NCBI RefSeq assembly: GCF_006715225.1
Contig: NZ_VFMU01000001.1
Span: 1,984,001 to 2,048,000, forward strand
DNA length: 64,000 nt
Direction of reading: 5' to 3'
DNA from: Arthrobacter sp. SLBN-112
Lineage (GTDB): Bacteria > Actinomycetota > Actinomycetes > Actinomycetales > Micrococcaceae
In this document: piece after piece, positions 63,912 through 64,000 of the stretch
How positions within the stretch are numbered: the stretch's first letter is position 1
Layout: each line of letters starts with the position of its first letter
The notes under the pieces: generated by a model
Seen by the model: the letters and a program-made list of their open reading frames with translations, nothing else
Databases searched by the model: none
Told to the model about the DNA's origin: nothing
Translations under genes and position numbers: made by a program

Positions 63912-64000
63912 ATGACATCTATACCTGACAAAGCCGTCAACTACGCCCGCACAGCACTGCCCCGTTACGGGCAGATGCTGGGCCCGGAAGCCCAGGGAAT
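63912..64000 (+). CDS. Start of an unidentified gene cut by the window end
   Basis: An ATG at 63912 opens a frame to the window edge (TSIPDKAVNYARTALPRYG). A GGAAG sequence 9 bp upstream may be its ribosome site. Only 29 residues are visible, too few for a family call. Confidence 0.4.
   Translation, partial: MTSIPDKAVNYARTALPRYGQMLGPEAQG

Overview
The window is high-GC DNA with dense, often overlapping genes (ATGA, GTGA and TAATG junctions), many GTG starts and gene content typical of a soil actinobacterium of the Arthrobacter/Pseudarthrobacter group. Pointers to this include a Corynebacterium-like inositol cluster with a Cgl0158-type aldolase, a DUF222-HNH (13E12-type) gene, an MSMEG_6728-type protein and a DUF6318 lipoprotein. 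The assignment is inferred from gene content and composition; no rRNA or tRNA gene is present to confirm it.

Positions 1-6260 hold a six-gene plus-strand operon (cut at its 5' side) for use of a four-carbon sugar alcohol or sugar acid. It encodes a fused DhaK-DhaL ketose kinase, an RpiB-type isomerase, a 3-hydroxyacyl-CoA-dehydrogenase-fold enzyme, an SDR dehydrogenase, an ACS-family MFS carrier and a triosephosphate-isomerase-like enzyme. An ArsR/SRPBCC pair follows on the minus strand (6216-7057).

Positions 7170-24080 hold a complete myo-inositol system: iolC, aldolase, iolD, iolA, iolE, iolG, iolH and iolT on the plus strand, then, after a MarR/MFS pair and a LacI regulator, gntR-iolB on the minus strand and a second iolT. 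One 13-bp operator core occurs before a tautomerase gene, before iolC and, inverted, before the second iolT, where a perfect 18-bp LacI-type palindrome also lies. The iolA-iolE gap can fold as a three-way junction.

Positions 24110-33530 hold a LOG-family protein, a rubrerythrin/VIT1 fusion, a small acidic protein, and a probable guanidino-compound module (SSS symporter, XRE-cupin regulator, agmatinase-family ureohydrolase, ThDP-dependent enzyme) interrupted by an AbiEi/DUF559-like gene. Positions 33585-40930 hold a MarR/DHA2 efflux pair, a heterodimeric ABC exporter with split canonical and degenerate ATP sites, and a hotdog thioesterase.

Positions 41014-48760 mix defence and signalling. They contain an McrB-like AAA+ protein and an McrC-like nuclease with an altered catalytic motif, a divergent histidine kinase/response regulator pair, an Hpt-like protein lacking the phospho-accepting histidine, Vsr and a PPOX protein. 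The rest holds an NCS1 permease, a lipoprotein/PKD secreted pair, an old-yellow enzyme, an insertion sequence with tandem 23-bp repeats at both ends, Tex, several conserved proteins, a DUF222-HNH gene and an MSMEG_6728-type gene. A gene start is cut by the window end. No CRISPR array, tRNA or rRNA was seen.
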